Below, piece by piece: positions 56,901-64,000 of a stretch of 64,000 nt of DNA. How positions within the stretch are numbered: position 1 is the first letter of the stretch; the number at the start of each line of letters is the position of its first letter. A program made the position numbers and the translations under genes. This stretch comes from Massilia sp. H6 (lineage in GTDB: Bacteria; Pseudomonadota; Gammaproteobacteria; Burkholderiales; Burkholderiaceae_D): NCBI RefSeq assembly GCF_024802625.1, contig NZ_CP103371.1, positions 62,001 to 126,000 on the forward strand. The letters are read 5' to 3'. The notes under the pieces are model-generated. The model ran no database searches and was not told where the DNA came from. It saw only the letters and a program-made list of their open reading frames with translations.

Positions 56901-58628
56901 CGGCTGCGACACTTCCAGGCGCATCGGCGGATTGACGTTGTTGGTGTCGAGCAGGTTGGGCTTGGGACCGATGAACGACACCAGCGACATCACCATGCTC
57001 TCGCGGATCGGGTCGATCGGCGGGTTGGTCACCTGCGCAAATAGCTGCTTGAAGTAGTGATACAGCGGCTTGAGCTTGTTCGACATCACCGCCAGCGGCG
57101 AGTCGTTGCCCATGGAACCGGTGGCTTCTTCGCCTAGCACGGCCATTGGCGCCATCAGGAATTTCAGGTCTTCCTGGGTATAGCCGAAGGCTTGCTGGCG
57201 ATCGAGCAGCGCGATCCCGGTTTTCTCTCCCTGGGCGTCCTTGGCACGGTGTTGCAGCAACTGGCTTTCGGAGAGCTTGATCTCGTTGAGTTTGATGCGC
57301 ACCGATTTGATCCAGGCTTTATAGGGCTTGGCGTTCGAATAGGTGTCCTTGAGTTCCTTGTCGTCGATGATGCGGCCGGCTTCCAGGTCGATCAGGAACA
57401 TCTTGCCCGGCTGGAGACGCCACTTCTTGACAATGCGCGATTCGGGGATCGGCAGCACGCCGGACTCGGAGGCCATCACCACCAGGTCGTCCTCGGTGAC
57501 GACATAACGTGCCGGGCGCAGGCCGTTGCGGTCCAGGGTACCGCCAATGTGGCGGCCGTCGGTGAAGGCCATGGCGGCAGGGCCATCCCACGGTTCCATC
57601 ATCGCCGCGTGGTATTCGTAGAAGGCACGGCGGTTGTCGTCCATCGCCGTATGATTTTCCCAGGCTTCCGGGATCATCATCATCATCGCCTGCGCGATCG
57701 GGTAGCCGGCCATGACCAGCAGTTCAAGCGCATTGTCGAAGCAGGCGGTATCGGACTGGCCTTCGTAAATCAAGGGGAAGAGCTTACCCAGGTCTTCGCC
57801 CAGCACCGCGGATTTGAGCATGCCCTCGCGCGCGCGGGTCCAGTTGAAGTTGCCCTTGACGGTGTTGATCTCGCCGTTGTGCGCGATCAGGCGATAGGGG
57901 TGGGCCAGCGGCCACTCGGGGAAGGTATTGGTCGAGAAGCGCTGGTGGACCAGCGACAGCGCCGAGATGCAGCGCGGGTCTTGCAGATCCTTGTAGTACA
58001 CGCCCACTTGGTCGGCCAGCAGCAGGCCCTTATAGACAATGGTGCGGGCCGACATCGACGGCACGAAAAACTCCTTGCCATGCAGGAGTTTCAGGGCCTG
58101 GATCGCGTGGCCAGAGGATTTACGGATCACGTACAGTTTGCGCTCGAGCGCATCGGTGACCATGATGTCCGGGCCGCGGCCAATGAAGATCTGGCGAATG
58201 ACAGGCTCTTTCGCTTTCACGAACGGCGACATCGGCATGGTCTCGTCGACCGGCACGTTGCGCCAGCCGAGCACCACCTGACCTTCGATGCGCACGGCAC
58301 GCTCGATCTCCTGCTCGCAGGCGATGCGCGAGGCGTGCTCCTTCGGCAAGAACACCATCCCGACACCGTATTCGCCGACTGGCGGCAGCTCGACGCCCTG
58401 CCTGGCCATCTCGTCGCGGAAGTACTGATCGGGAATCTGGATCAGGATACCGGCGCCATCGCCCATCAGCGCGTCGGCGCCAACCGCACCGCGGTGGTCG
58501 AGGTTCTTCAGGATCAGCAGGCCTTGCTCGATGATCGAGTGGCTTTTGTTGCCCTTGATATGGGCAATAAAGCCGACACCACAGGCATCGTGCTCATTAG
58601 CGGGATCGTACAAACCTTGGGCAATCAT
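53913..58628 (-). CDS. gltB: glutamate synthase large subunit GltB
   Basis: 1,571 residues. A 15-residue propeptide precedes the catalytic Cys16 (HDACGVGF), which becomes the N-terminal nucleophile of the glutaminase domain after processing. The FMN/synthase domain includes [20 protein letters not shown] and [15 protein letters not shown]. The 3Fe-4S cysteines are Cys1167, Cys1173 and Cys1178 ([15 protein letters not shown]). The C-terminal GXGXG-type repeat domain has [19 protein letters not shown]. The enzyme converts glutamine and 2-oxoglutarate to two glutamates in nitrogen assimilation. Confidence 0.97.
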   Translation of the reverse strand: MIAQGLYDPANEHDACGVGFIAHIKGNKSHSIIEQGLLILKNLDHRGAVGADALMGDGAGILIQIPDQYFRDEMARQGVELPPVGEYGVGMVFLPKEHASRIACEQEIERAVRIEGQVVLGWRNVPVDETMPMSPFVKAKEPVIRQIFIGRGPDIMVTDALERKLYVIRKSSGHAIQALKLLHGKEFFVPSMSARTIVYKGLLLADQVGVYYKDLQDPRCISALSLVHQRFSTNTFPEWPLAHPYRLIAHNGEINTVKGNFNWTRAREGMLKSAVLGEDLGKLFPLIYEGQSDTACFDNALELLVMAGYPIAQAMMMMIPEAWENHTAMDDNRRAFYEYHAAMMEPWDGPAAMAFTDGRHIGGTLDRNGLRPARYVVTEDDLVVMASESGVLPIPESRIVKKWRLQPGKMFLIDLEAGRIIDDKELKDTYSNAKPYKAWIKSVRIKLNEIKLSESQLLQHRAKDAQGEKTGIALLDRQQAFGYTQEDLKFLMAPMAVLGEEATGSMGNDSPLAVMSNKLKPLYHYFKQLFAQVTNPPIDPIRESMVMSLVSFIGPKPNLLDTNNVNPPMRLEVSQPVLGFDDMARLRSISLHTGGKFKSYELDICYPVAWGKEGIEACLASLCAEAVDAVKSGHNILIVSDRNLSQEQVAIPALLATSTIHQHLVGRGLRASTGLVVETGSARETHHFALLAGYGAEAVHPYLALETLAELAHNLPHEMDVDKAIYNYTKAIGKGLLKVMSKMGISTYMSYCGAQIFEAVGLNKSLVDKYFRGTSSTVEGIGLFEVAEEALRLHTLAFSADPVLANALDAGGEYAFRVRGEDHLWTPDAIAKLQHSTRANSFSTYKEYAQLINDQTRRHLTLRGMFEFRIDPSRAIPLEEVEPAKEIVKRFATGAMSLGSISTEAHATLAIAMNRIGGKSNTGEGGEDPRRYANEFKGIKISKGETLASILGSDRVAADIALEDGDSLRSKIKQVASGRFGVTAEYLNSADQIQIKMAQGAKPGEGGQLPGHKVSEYIASLRFSVPGVGLISPPPHHDIYSIEDLAQLIHDLKNANPAASISVKLVSEVGIGTVAAGVSKAKADHVVVAGHDGGTGASPLSSVKHAGTPWELGLAETQQTLVLNGLRSRIRVQADGQMRTGRDVVVAAMLGADEIGFATAPLVVEGCIMMRKCHLNTCPVGVATQDPLLRAKFQGKPEHVVNYFFFVAEEARQIMAQLGIRTYDELIGRADLLDKSKAVGHWKAQGLDFSNIFYQPKADSPRALFHTDTQDHGLDKALDHKLIAQAKAALEKGERVSFISPVKNVNRTVGAMLSGEVAKRYGHAGLPDDTIHIQLQGTAGQSAAAFLAAGITMDLVGEGNDYVGKGLSGGRIIVRPNTEFRGWAVDNIIVGNTVLYGAIAGEAFFNGVAGERFAVRNSGAVAVVEGCGDHGCEYMTGGTVVVLGETGRNFAAGMSGGVAFVYDPKGEFEARCNTAMVNLEPVLATRQQGDRAGWHSQTRNGERESDEAILRRLIERHFKHTGSTRARNLLDDWGTSRTKFVKVFPTEYKRALEEMHNSSMEEANDKIEMVA

Positions 58629-58666
58629 GAGGCATTCTCCACAACATTATTCAGGGGTCGAAATCG

Positions 58667-58695
58667 AGAATAGTGCAACGCAGCAGAATCAGCAA
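58667..58695 (-). promoter_or_regulatory. candidate gltB promoter
   Basis: On the minus strand TTGCTG (58695-58690) and TATTCT (58672-58667) are 17 bases apart. Transcription would begin about 30 bases before the gltB ATG. The match is by eye. Confidence 0.4.
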
Positions 58696-58706
58696 CCACA
58701 TTAATT

Positions 58707-58726
58707 AGGGTCAGAGTCGAATTGTT
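58707..58726 (+). repeat. outer REP-like unit, left copy
   Basis: AGGGTCAGAGTCGAATTGTT is an exact 20-bp inverted match to 59807-59826 on the other side of the transposase gene. Confidence 0.9.
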
Positions 58727-58749
58727 TGACAACTTTTTGCTAGATCATT

Positions 58750-58767
58750 TAATTGGGGACAGAGTCA
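58750..58767 (+). repeat. inner REP-like unit, left copy
   Basis: TAATTGGGGACAGAGTCA is an exact 18-bp inverted match to 59734-59751 beyond the transposase gene. Confidence 0.9.
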
Positions 58768-58898
58768 TTCCCGGATATCAGGATGTGCTGATCCATGCAT
58801 CACCCATTGACGCAACCAGGTAAAGTGGCATGGTCCTGAGGCGCTGGATTGGTGCGGCGCTTCGGACTACCGCATGCCTGCCGAGCGGCAGACAGATA

Positions 58899-58926
58899 AA
58901 ACGGCACAGAGAACCGTACCGTTTTT
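58899..58926 (-). terminator. possible terminator of the transposase gene
   Basis: AAAACGG (58899-58905) pairs with CCGTTTT (58920-58926). Read on the minus strand the stem ends in TTTTAT, so it resembles a weak intrinsic terminator, about 13 bases past the transposase stop. Confidence 0.4.
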
Positions 58927-58938
58927 TGCTTCGTGTGC

Positions 58939-59649
58939 TTAAGCTTGCGGATGAGGAGGCAGCGTGTCTCGGAATGGCCGCCCGCGCTTCGCTGGCAGGA
59001 TCTGGCGCCGGGTTTTACGCTCCAGTTCGCTCTTGAATGCGTCTGAACCGAGCGGCTGATTCTTTAACACCGAGGCCGTGACAAAATCGACTTCTTCCTG
59101 CGCAATACCTTGCATTACCAACTCGGTATAGGCCGCTTCGCGCTGGAAGGGCGTATTGCCCATTCCCCAATACAACAGGTGATCGGTGACGATGCTGTCG
59201 GTGCGCAGGCCGGCGTGATGGGCATAGCTCGACCACGGATACTCCAGTGGCGCCGCTACAAGATTGGCGCGTACCGGATTGAGCTCGATATACCTACTGC
59301 ATGCCAGGAAATAACGTTCCGTATCGATCAACGAAGTACGAAACCGACCTTCGAACAAGCCCCCGGTGCGCTCATATTTATGGTTGAACCATGGAACGTA
59401 GAAGCGGCCAAGCTTTTGCATCATCAGGGCCAGGCCGACATTGTCGGAAGGCGTGACCAGCAGGTGTATATGGTTGGGCATGAGCACATAGGCATGGATT
59501 GCCACCTGGTAGAAACGCGCTGCCTCTTTTAGCCAAGCGAGGAAACGGCCGTAGTCGGCCTCGTCGCGGAAAATGAGTTGCCGATCATTGCCACGTTGAA
59601 TGACGTGGTGCGGTTGATCCGGAATAACGAGTCGGGGGAGGCGTGCCAT
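58939..59649 (-). CDS. REP-associated tyrosine transposase (Y1/HUH family)
   Basis: 236 residues from the ATG at 59649. The N-terminal block MARLPRLVIPDQPHHVIQRG, the HUH motif H60-I-H62 in YVLMPNHIHLLVTP, and the tyrosine-containing stretch LGRFYVPWFNHKYERTGGLF (Tyr84, Tyr92) match the IS200-like Y1 transposases linked to REP sequences. RYIELNPVRANLV is a further hallmark. In-frame extensions upstream (to 59748) read through REP-like sequence and are not family-like. These proteins cut and join REP hairpins and are usually single-copy domesticated elements. Inverted REP-like units lie on both sides. Confidence 0.88.
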   Translation of the reverse strand: MARLPRLVIPDQPHHVIQRGNDRQLIFRDEADYGRFLAWLKEAARFYQVAIHAYVLMPNHIHLLVTPSDNVGLALMMQKLGRFYVPWFNHKYERTGGLFEGRFRTSLIDTERYFLACSRYIELNPVRANLVAAPLEYPWSSYAHHAGLRTDSIVTDHLLYWGMGNTPFQREAAYTELVMQGIAQEEVDFVTASVLKNQPLGSDAFKSELERKTRRQILPAKRGRPFRDTLPPHPQA

Positions 59650-59691
59650 GGAGTGCTCAAGGGTCGAGCAGCTCATTCTAGCCCAAAAGAG

Positions 59692-59702
59692 GACTCTGTC
59701 CC
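59692..59702 (-). repeat. REP-like half unit
   Basis: GACTCTGTCCC matches the core of the inner REP-like unit in the right-hand orientation, between the transposase start and the main right inner copy. Confidence 0.6.
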
Positions 59703-59733
59703 TTATTAGGCGCAAGCCTTGGCGTAAGTGGGG

Positions 59734-59751
59734 TGACTCTGTCCCCAATTA
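59734..59751 (-). repeat. inner REP-like unit, right copy
   Basis: TGACTCTGTCCCCAATTA is the exact inverted partner of 58750-58767. Confidence 0.9.
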
Positions 59752-59806
59752 ACAAGCGAACGACTAATGTTGGTGCTGAGTCGTTTGCTCTCGAGGAAAA
59801 TTGCAC

Positions 59807-59826
59807 AACAATTCGACTCTGACCCT
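59807..59826 (-). repeat. outer REP-like unit, right copy
   Basis: This is the exact inverted partner of 58707-58726. It is followed by two further degenerate copies. Confidence 0.9.
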
Positions 59827-59858
59827 ATTTATATGCTGAACAATTGGCCAGTAATTGC

Positions 59859-59922
59859 ACTCTGACCCTCATGAAAAATGCGCGATATTTGGGCAATTGC
59901 TCAACAATTTAACTCTGACCCT
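59859..59922 (-). repeat. two further outer-type REP-like copies
   Basis: ACTCTGACCCT occurs at 59859-59869 and again at 59912-59922. The second lies in a 20-base context (59903-59922) that differs from the outer unit at two positions. The last copy ends 12 bases before the stop of the response regulator gene. Confidence 0.8.
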
Positions 59923-59933
59923 AATGGGGTGGG

Positions 59934-60614
59934 TCAGGCGAGGGTGAAGCCGGCGGACAGGCTGTAGCCTTCGCCGTAGGCGCTGCGCAGGGGCAGGTCT
60001 TGGCCGAGGCCGGAGCGCGCTTTTTTGCGCAGGCGGTAGACCAGCATGTCGACGCGGCGGCTGGCGTCGGGGTCTTCGCCGCCCATGCCGGCCACGATCA
60101 CCTGGCGCGGGACCGGTCGGGTGTTGATGGTCAAGAGGTGCAAGAAGTTGCACTCCTTTTCGGTCAGGTCAACCACTTTGCCCGCCAGTTCCAGCTGGCG
60201 TGCGCTCACGCGCAGCATCCACTTGCTCGGGGCGGGGGCCTGGTCGGCCGGACGTACGCGGCGGTCCAGTGCTTCGATATGGGCGGCCAGCTCGGGGAAC
60301 TTGATCGGCTTGGTCAGGTAATGGTCGGCGCCCAGGCGCAGCCCCAGAATGCGGTGGTCGAACGCAACCCGGCCCGTCAGCACCAGCAGCCCGATCTCGG
60401 GGTAGAGCTGGCGCATGCGGGGAATCACATTAAAGCCGTCTTCGTCCGGCAAGCCAAGGTCCAGCACGACAACCGCAGCCGGCGTACGGGTCAGGGCAGC
60501 CCACATTTCGCGCGCGGTCTTGGCAATTGCCACGTCATGATCGAGCTCCCTCAGGAACTCGGCCATGTCGTCTGCATATTCGCCATTGTCTTCAACAATC
60601 AGTATCTGCGTCAT
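59934..60614 (-). CDS. OmpR-type response regulator
   Basis: 226 residues. The receiver domain has the acidic pair Glu8/Asp9, the phosphoacceptor Asp52 (VVLDLGLPDEDG), Thr80 and Lys102 (TKPIKFPEL). A winged-helix DNA-binding domain follows from about residue 130 (VVDLTEKECNFLHLLTINTR, DMLVYRLRKKA). It is encoded 11 bases after the histidine kinase and is its likely partner. Target genes are unknown. Confidence 0.92.
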   Translation of the reverse strand: MTQILIVEDNGEYADDMAEFLRELDHDVAIAKTAREMWAALTRTPAAVVVLDLGLPDEDGFNVIPRMRQLYPEIGLLVLTGRVAFDHRILGLRLGADHYLTKPIKFPELAAHIEALDRRVRPADQAPAPSKWMLRVSARQLELAGKVVDLTEKECNFLHLLTINTRPVPRQVIVAGMGGEDPDASRRVDMLVYRLRKKARSGLGQDLPLRSAYGEGYSLSAGFTLA

Positions 60615-60625
60615 GAATGGGCCAG

Positions 60626-61807
60626 TTATTCGTCCGTCCGATTATCACTGCTGGGACTGGATGAGGCAAGTCGTTGTTGGCCCCCGTCATCCAGCGCCGG
60701 CAGCCAGAGCCGGAATTCGGCGCCGCTCTCGTGGGCGCCCAGGCGCAGCATGCCGCCGTGAACGTCGACGATCGAGCGCGCCAGGTAGAGTCCAAGGCCG
60801 CTGCCCGGCAGCCCTTGCGCATTGCGGCCGCGATAGCCCTTGTCGAAGATCCGCTCCACGTCGTCCGGCGGCACGCCGCCGCCTTCGTCGCGCACCGTGA
60901 ATTCAACCCCGCCGCCGCTGCGCCGTGCGCCCAGCGCTACCTTGGTCGTGGGCGGCGAGAACAACAACGCATTGTCGACCAATACCTTCAGCGCCAGCCG
61001 CAATCCTTCTGGTTCACCGCGTAGTGCCTGCGGCAGCTCGCCGGCATCGAGCACGGCCTCGCGGCCCCCCTCGCGCACCTGGCGGGCGCCCGCCTCGAGC
61101 AGGTCGGCCGGTGCGATCGTGTTGGGCTGGCGCACCTTGCCGATGGCCGCCATGCGGTCGGGCGACAGGTATTCGTCGAGCATGGCGATGAGCCGGTCGG
61201 CCGCCACCGCGATCTTGCGGTAGCGCTGGCGGGTCGCGTCGTCGGCGCCGTGCGAGGTCGATTCCAGGCGCTGGATCGCGCCGTCGATGGTGGCCAGCGG
61301 CGTGCGGAATTCGTGGTTCAACATGCTCGCGAAGCGGCGCTGGTCGGCCAGGTGGGCGCGCTGCGGCGTCAGGTCGCGCAGCTGCCCAACGAGCGCGATG
61401 CTGCCGTCGCCATTGCGCATCGCAACCGAGATCACCTGCAGGCCAACGGGATGGCCGTGCGCGTTGCGCACGTCCACATCATGGACGCTGCGCGCACCCG
61501 GCGTATGCGGCCCGGATGCCAGGTGCGCGGCGAGCGCGCCGAGGTCTTCTTTTGCCCCACCACCAGTTAGTGCATCCTGCAGCGCGCCGGCAGGATGTCC
61601 GAGCAAATCCGAAAACGACGGACTGAGGTAACGCACGGTGCTGGAAGCCAGATCGATGCTGAAAGCGATGTCCCCCGCGAGTTCGGCGATGGTGCGAAAC
61701 TGCTCGCCGGGGGCGGGCGCGCCGTCGGTGGCATAGTGCGGGCCACCGGGGACGGTCGTGGTATCAGGCGCGGCAACAGCATTGGCAAGCTTGGTGCTGG
61801 CGGTCAT
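60626..61807 (-). CDS. PAS-domain sensor histidine kinase
   Basis: 393 residues from the ATG at 61807. No transmembrane helix is visible, so it is probably cytoplasmic. A PAS domain spans about residues 35-147 (IAELAGDIAFSIDLASSTVR). The phosphoacceptor His165 is in MLNHEFRTPLATIDGAIQRL. The ATPase boxes are VLVDNALLFSPPTTKV (N), VRDEGGGVPPDD (G1) and GSGLGLYLARSIVD (G2). It should phosphorylate the adjacent response regulator. The signal sensed by the PAS domain cannot be told. An in-frame extension to 61930 is unlikely. Confidence 0.9.
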   Translation of the reverse strand: MTASTKLANAVAAPDTTTVPGGPHYATDGAPAPGEQFRTIAELAGDIAFSIDLASSTVRYLSPSFSDLLGHPAGALQDALTGGGAKEDLGALAAHLASGPHTPGARSVHDVDVRNAHGHPVGLQVISVAMRNGDGSIALVGQLRDLTPQRAHLADQRRFASMLNHEFRTPLATIDGAIQRLESTSHGADDATRQRYRKIAVAADRLIAMLDEYLSPDRMAAIGKVRQPNTIAPADLLEAGARQVREGGREAVLDAGELPQALRGEPEGLRLALKVLVDNALLFSPPTTKVALGARRSGGGVEFTVRDEGGGVPPDDVERIFDKGYRGRNAQGLPGSGLGLYLARSIVDVHGGMLRLGAHESGAEFRLWLPALDDGGQQRLASSSPSSDNRTDE

Positions 61808-61959
61808 CGTGCGCTTTCTGTTATCGGGGAAACAATGAAACTTGTCGTTCAGTATATCCGGCCTTTTGCATACTTGTATAGCCGAACTCAAGAGGGCATG
61901 CAGGTCGCATAAACGAAAAATACGCCACACCGCGCGCGGTTGTTAGATAATTCGCCCCT

Positions 61960-62208
61960 ATGAACGATACCGCTACCCTCCCCCCGCTCCCAGACCGGCT
62001 CTCGATTGACCCGAGCAGCCCTTTCCACAACCGCGACGTCTTCGAGCACGACGTCGGCATTCGCTTTAACGACAAGGATCGCACCGATGTCGAAGAGTAT
62101 TGCATCAGCGAAGGCTGGATCAAGGTTGCCGCCGGCAAGACGCTCGACCGCAAGGGCAGGTCGATGCTGATCAAGCTCAAAGGCAAGGTCGAAGCGTTTT
62201 ATAAGTAA
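61960..62208 (+). CDS. DUF3297 family protein
   Basis: 82 residues: LPDRLSIDPSSPFHNRDVFE, HDVGIRFNDKDRTDVEEYCI, EGWIKVAAGKTLDRKGRSML and IKLKGKVEAFYK fit the DUF3297 family over its full length. The function is unknown. It is divergent from the histidine kinase gene and ends at a strong hairpin. Confidence 0.85.
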   Translation: MNDTATLPPLPDRLSIDPSSPFHNRDVFEHDVGIRFNDKDRTDVEEYCISEGWIKVAAGKTLDRKGRSMLIKLKGKVEAFYK

Positions 62209-62228
62209 GGCTGCAGCGCCTGAAAGCA

Positions 62229-62260
62229 CAAGGGCTGCCGGTTGATACCGGCAGCCCTTG
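62229..62260. terminator. 14-bp hairpin between DUF3297 and SNF2 genes
   Basis: Arms CAAGGGCTGCCGGT (62229-62242) and ACCGGCAGCCCTTG (62247-62260) are perfect around TGAT, between convergent genes. A TTCG tail follows, but no long T-run. Confidence 0.75.
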
Positions 62261-62304
62261 TTCGTCGCACAGGCGAAATAAGCGTGACCTGACGGTGCAG
62301 CAGT

Positions 62305-64000
62305 CTACTCTTCGAGCGGCGCGAAAATCGCCTGCAGGTCTTCTTGCGTGAGCGCCATCTTCTGCGACTCGCCTTCGGCCAGGATCGAAGCGGCCAGCTC
62401 TGATTTTTTCTGCTGCAGCAGCTGGATTTTTTCTTCCAGCGTGCCCTTGGCGATCAGCTTGTAGACGAACACCGGCTTGTCCTGCCCAATGCGCCAGGCG
62501 CGGTCGGTGGCCTGGTTCTCGGCCGCCGGGTTCCACCACGGGTCGTAGTGGATCACGGTGTCGGCCGCGGTCAGGTTCAGGCCCACGCCGCCGGCCTTCA
62601 GGCTGATCAGGAAGATCGGCACCGCACCCTGCTGGAAAGCGGCCACCTGGGCCGAACGGTCGCGGGTTTCACCGGTGAGCAGCGCGTAGCGGATGCCGCG
62701 TAGCTGCAGTTCTTCTTCGATCAGGGCCAGCATGCTGGTGAACTGCGAGAACACCAGGATCTTGCGGCCTTCGCCGAGCAGGTCTTCGACCATCTGCATC
62801 AGGTCAAGCAGCTTGGCCGAGATCGCGGCGGTATTCTTCTTGGCCGGCATGGATTTCACCAGGCGCGGATCGCAGCAGACCTGGCGCAGCTTGAGCAGCG
62901 CTTCCAGAATGACGATCTGGCTGCGCGCCACGCCCTTGCGATCGATCTCTTCGCGCACCTTCTTGTCCATCGCCAGGCGCACGGTTTCGTACAGGTCGCG
63001 CTGCGGACCCGACAGCTCGATGCGGCGCACCATCTCGGTTTTCTGCGGCAGCTCCTTGGCGACATTGTCTTTGGTTCGGCGCAGCAGGAAGGGCTTGATG
63101 CGGCGGTTCAGCAGCATGCGGCGCACCGGGTCGTCCTGGCGTTCGATCGGATGGCGGAACTGGCTGTTGAAGGTTTTCTCGTCGCCCAGCAGGCCAGGCA
63201 GCAGGAAGTGGAACTGCGACCACAACTCGCCCAGGTGATTCTCGAGCGGCGTGCCGGACAGGCACAGGCGGTGTTGGGCGTCGAGCGAGCCGGCCGTTTG
63301 CGCCGCCTTGGAGCGGGTGTTCTTGATGTAGTGCGATTCGTCCAGGATCACCAGGTGATAGTGGTGTTCGCGCAGCTTTTCCTCGTCGCGCGGCAGCAGC
63401 GCGTAGGTGGTCAGCACGATGTCGGCGCCGTCGATCTGGTCGAACAGATCGATGCGCTCCTTGCCCTGCAACAGCAGTACCTTCAGGCTCGGCGCGAAGC
63501 GCGCGGCTTCGTCGAACCAGTTGGCCATCAGGCTGGTCGGAGCGATCACCAGCGCCGGGCTGGTGAGGCGGCCGGCCTCTTTTTCGACCAGGATGTGGGC
63601 CAGGGTCTGCACGGTCTTGCCCAAGCCCATGTCGTCGGCCAGGATGCCGCCAAGGTCGTATTCGCGCAGGAACTGCATCCACGCCAGGCCATCGAGCTGG
63701 TAGTCGCGCAGCGTCGCTTGCAGGCCTTTTGGCGGCTCGACTTTCTTCACCGCCCCGAACTGGCTCAGCTTGCGGCCGGTCTCGCGCAGGCGCTCGCCGC
63801 CGGTCCAGTGCAGCTCGAGGCCGCGCGCCAGTTCTTCGAGGCGCGCCGCGTCCAGCGTCGACAGGCGGATGCGGCCCTTGATCTTGTCACTGAAATACAG
63901 CTCGCCGAGCGTGGCCAGGATGGGCTTGAGGCGGCCCCACGGCAGCGCCACGCGCACGCCGTCTGGCAAGGTGGCCAGCATCTGGTCAGCTTCGCCATGC
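62305..64000 (-). CDS. SNF2-family DEAD/DEAH-box helicase (5'-truncated)
   Basis: The frame stays open to the window edge, so the N-terminus is missing. Visible motifs are [20 protein letters not shown] (Walker A), [20 protein letters not shown] (motif II, with DESH in place of DEAH), [40 protein letters not shown] and [20 protein letters not shown], followed by [20 protein letters not shown]. It is a double-stranded-DNA translocase of the SNF2 type and shares its motor layout with the protein at 24082-28185. Confidence 0.9.
   Translation of the reverse strand, partial: HGEADQMLATLPDGVRVALPWGRLKPILATLGELYFSDKIKGRIRLSTLDAARLEELARGLELHWTGGERLRETGRKLSQFGAVKKVEPPKGLQATLRDYQLDGLAWMQFLREYDLGGILADDMGLGKTVQTLAHILVEKEAGRLTSPALVIAPTSLMANWFDEAARFAPSLKVLLLQGKERIDLFDQIDGADIVLTTYALLPRDEEKLREHHYHLVILDESHYIKNTRSKAAQTAGSLDAQHRLCLSGTPLENHLGELWSQFHFLLPGLLGDEKTFNSQFRHPIERQDDPVRRMLLNRRIKPFLLRRTKDNVAKELPQKTEMVRRIELSGPQRDLYETVRLAMDKKVREEIDRKGVARSQIVILEALLKLRQVCCDPRLVKSMPAKKNTAAISAKLLDLMQMVEDLLGEGRKILVFSQFTSMLALIEEELQLRGIRYALLTGETRDRSAQVAAFQQGAVPIFLISLKAGGVGLNLTAADTVIHYDPWWNPAAENQATDRAWRIGQDKPVFVYKLIAKGTLEEKIQLLQQKKSELAASILAEGESQKMALTQEDLQAIFAPLEE

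Larger units (their letters stand above)
58629..58938. other. 310-bp gap between gltB and the REP-associated transposase
   Basis: No gene is seen. The gltB side holds a candidate promoter, the middle holds two REP-like units (58707-58726 and 58750-58767), and the far side holds a hairpin downstream of the transposase. Confidence 0.6.

Noticed and set aside
57192..58673. 493-codon plus frame opposite gltB
   Set aside because: gltB coding is certain here, including the catalytic cysteine.
58830..59036. 68-codon plus frame near the transposase
   Set aside because: It is antisense to the transposase end and the terminator hairpin, with no similarity.
1..64000. CRISPR arrays, tRNA or rRNA genes, phage genes
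   Set aside because: No spaced direct repeats of CRISPR size, no tRNA cloverleaf or rRNA-like tract and no phage-type genes were seen by eye. A tRNAscan or Infernal run could confirm.

Overview
The window is high-GC DNA from a Gram-negative bacterium. It is most consistent with a betaproteobacterium of the order Burkholderiales, probably a Massilia-like member of the Oxalobacteraceae. The evidence is gene content: a continuous mlaFEDACB - ABC exporter - ibaG/bolA - murA - hisGD..CBHAFIE - hinT - tatABC block, the short HisG form, a secreted polyhydroxyalkanoate depolymerase, and small families such as VF530, DUF4404 and DUF3297. No database search was possible, so the taxon is an inference. 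No rRNA, tRNA, CRISPR array or prophage was seen.

Layout. 1-8.4 kb: the end of an AI-2E-type permease, a YgiQ radical-SAM protein, a VF530-DUF4404 pair and two tandem secreted M3 peptidases (Dcp type). 8.7-13.4 kb: slyX, an M10-like secreted metalloprotease with RTX-like and DUF4214 regions, and rep helicase. 13.4-18.4 kb: modAB without modC, an SRPBCC protein, a dihydrolipoyl-dehydrogenase-type flavoprotein and a divergent SenA/EgtB-type enzyme. 18.4-22.1 kb: priA and hemE, separated by a 545-bp AT-rich gap that carries a cluster of DnaA-box-like sequences and a perfect IHF consensus. 22.1-32.8 kb (plus strand): an S9 peptidase overlapping a 1,367-residue SNF2 ATPase, a small membrane protein, a DUF885 protein and rfbBA. 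33.0-34.9 kb: the PHA depolymerase, behind a promoter region with repeated operator-like octamers.

34.9-52.0 kb is one long minus-strand run of housekeeping genes. In transcription order these are the Mla outer-membrane lipid transport genes, an ABC-2 exporter, ibaG, murA, the histidine operon (with a beta-class DNA methyltransferase sitting between hisD and hisC and overlapping both), hinT and tatABC. Many neighbours overlap by ATGA or TAATG, which suggests translational coupling. 52.4-58.6 kb: gltBD glutamate synthase. 58.7-59.9 kb: a REP-associated tyrosine transposase framed by nested inverted REP-like repeats. 59.9-64 kb: a PAS histidine kinase and OmpR-type regulator, a DUF3297 protein and a second SNF2 helicase that runs off the window.

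No obviously new multi-gene defence or biosynthetic system is visible. The observations most worth following are the candidate origin-like region between hemE and priA, the DNA methyltransferase embedded in the his operon, the coupled S9 peptidase-SNF2 pair, the regulatory region of the PHA depolymerase, and the REP/transposase unit. Many gene ends carry long perfect hairpins that lack a U-tract.
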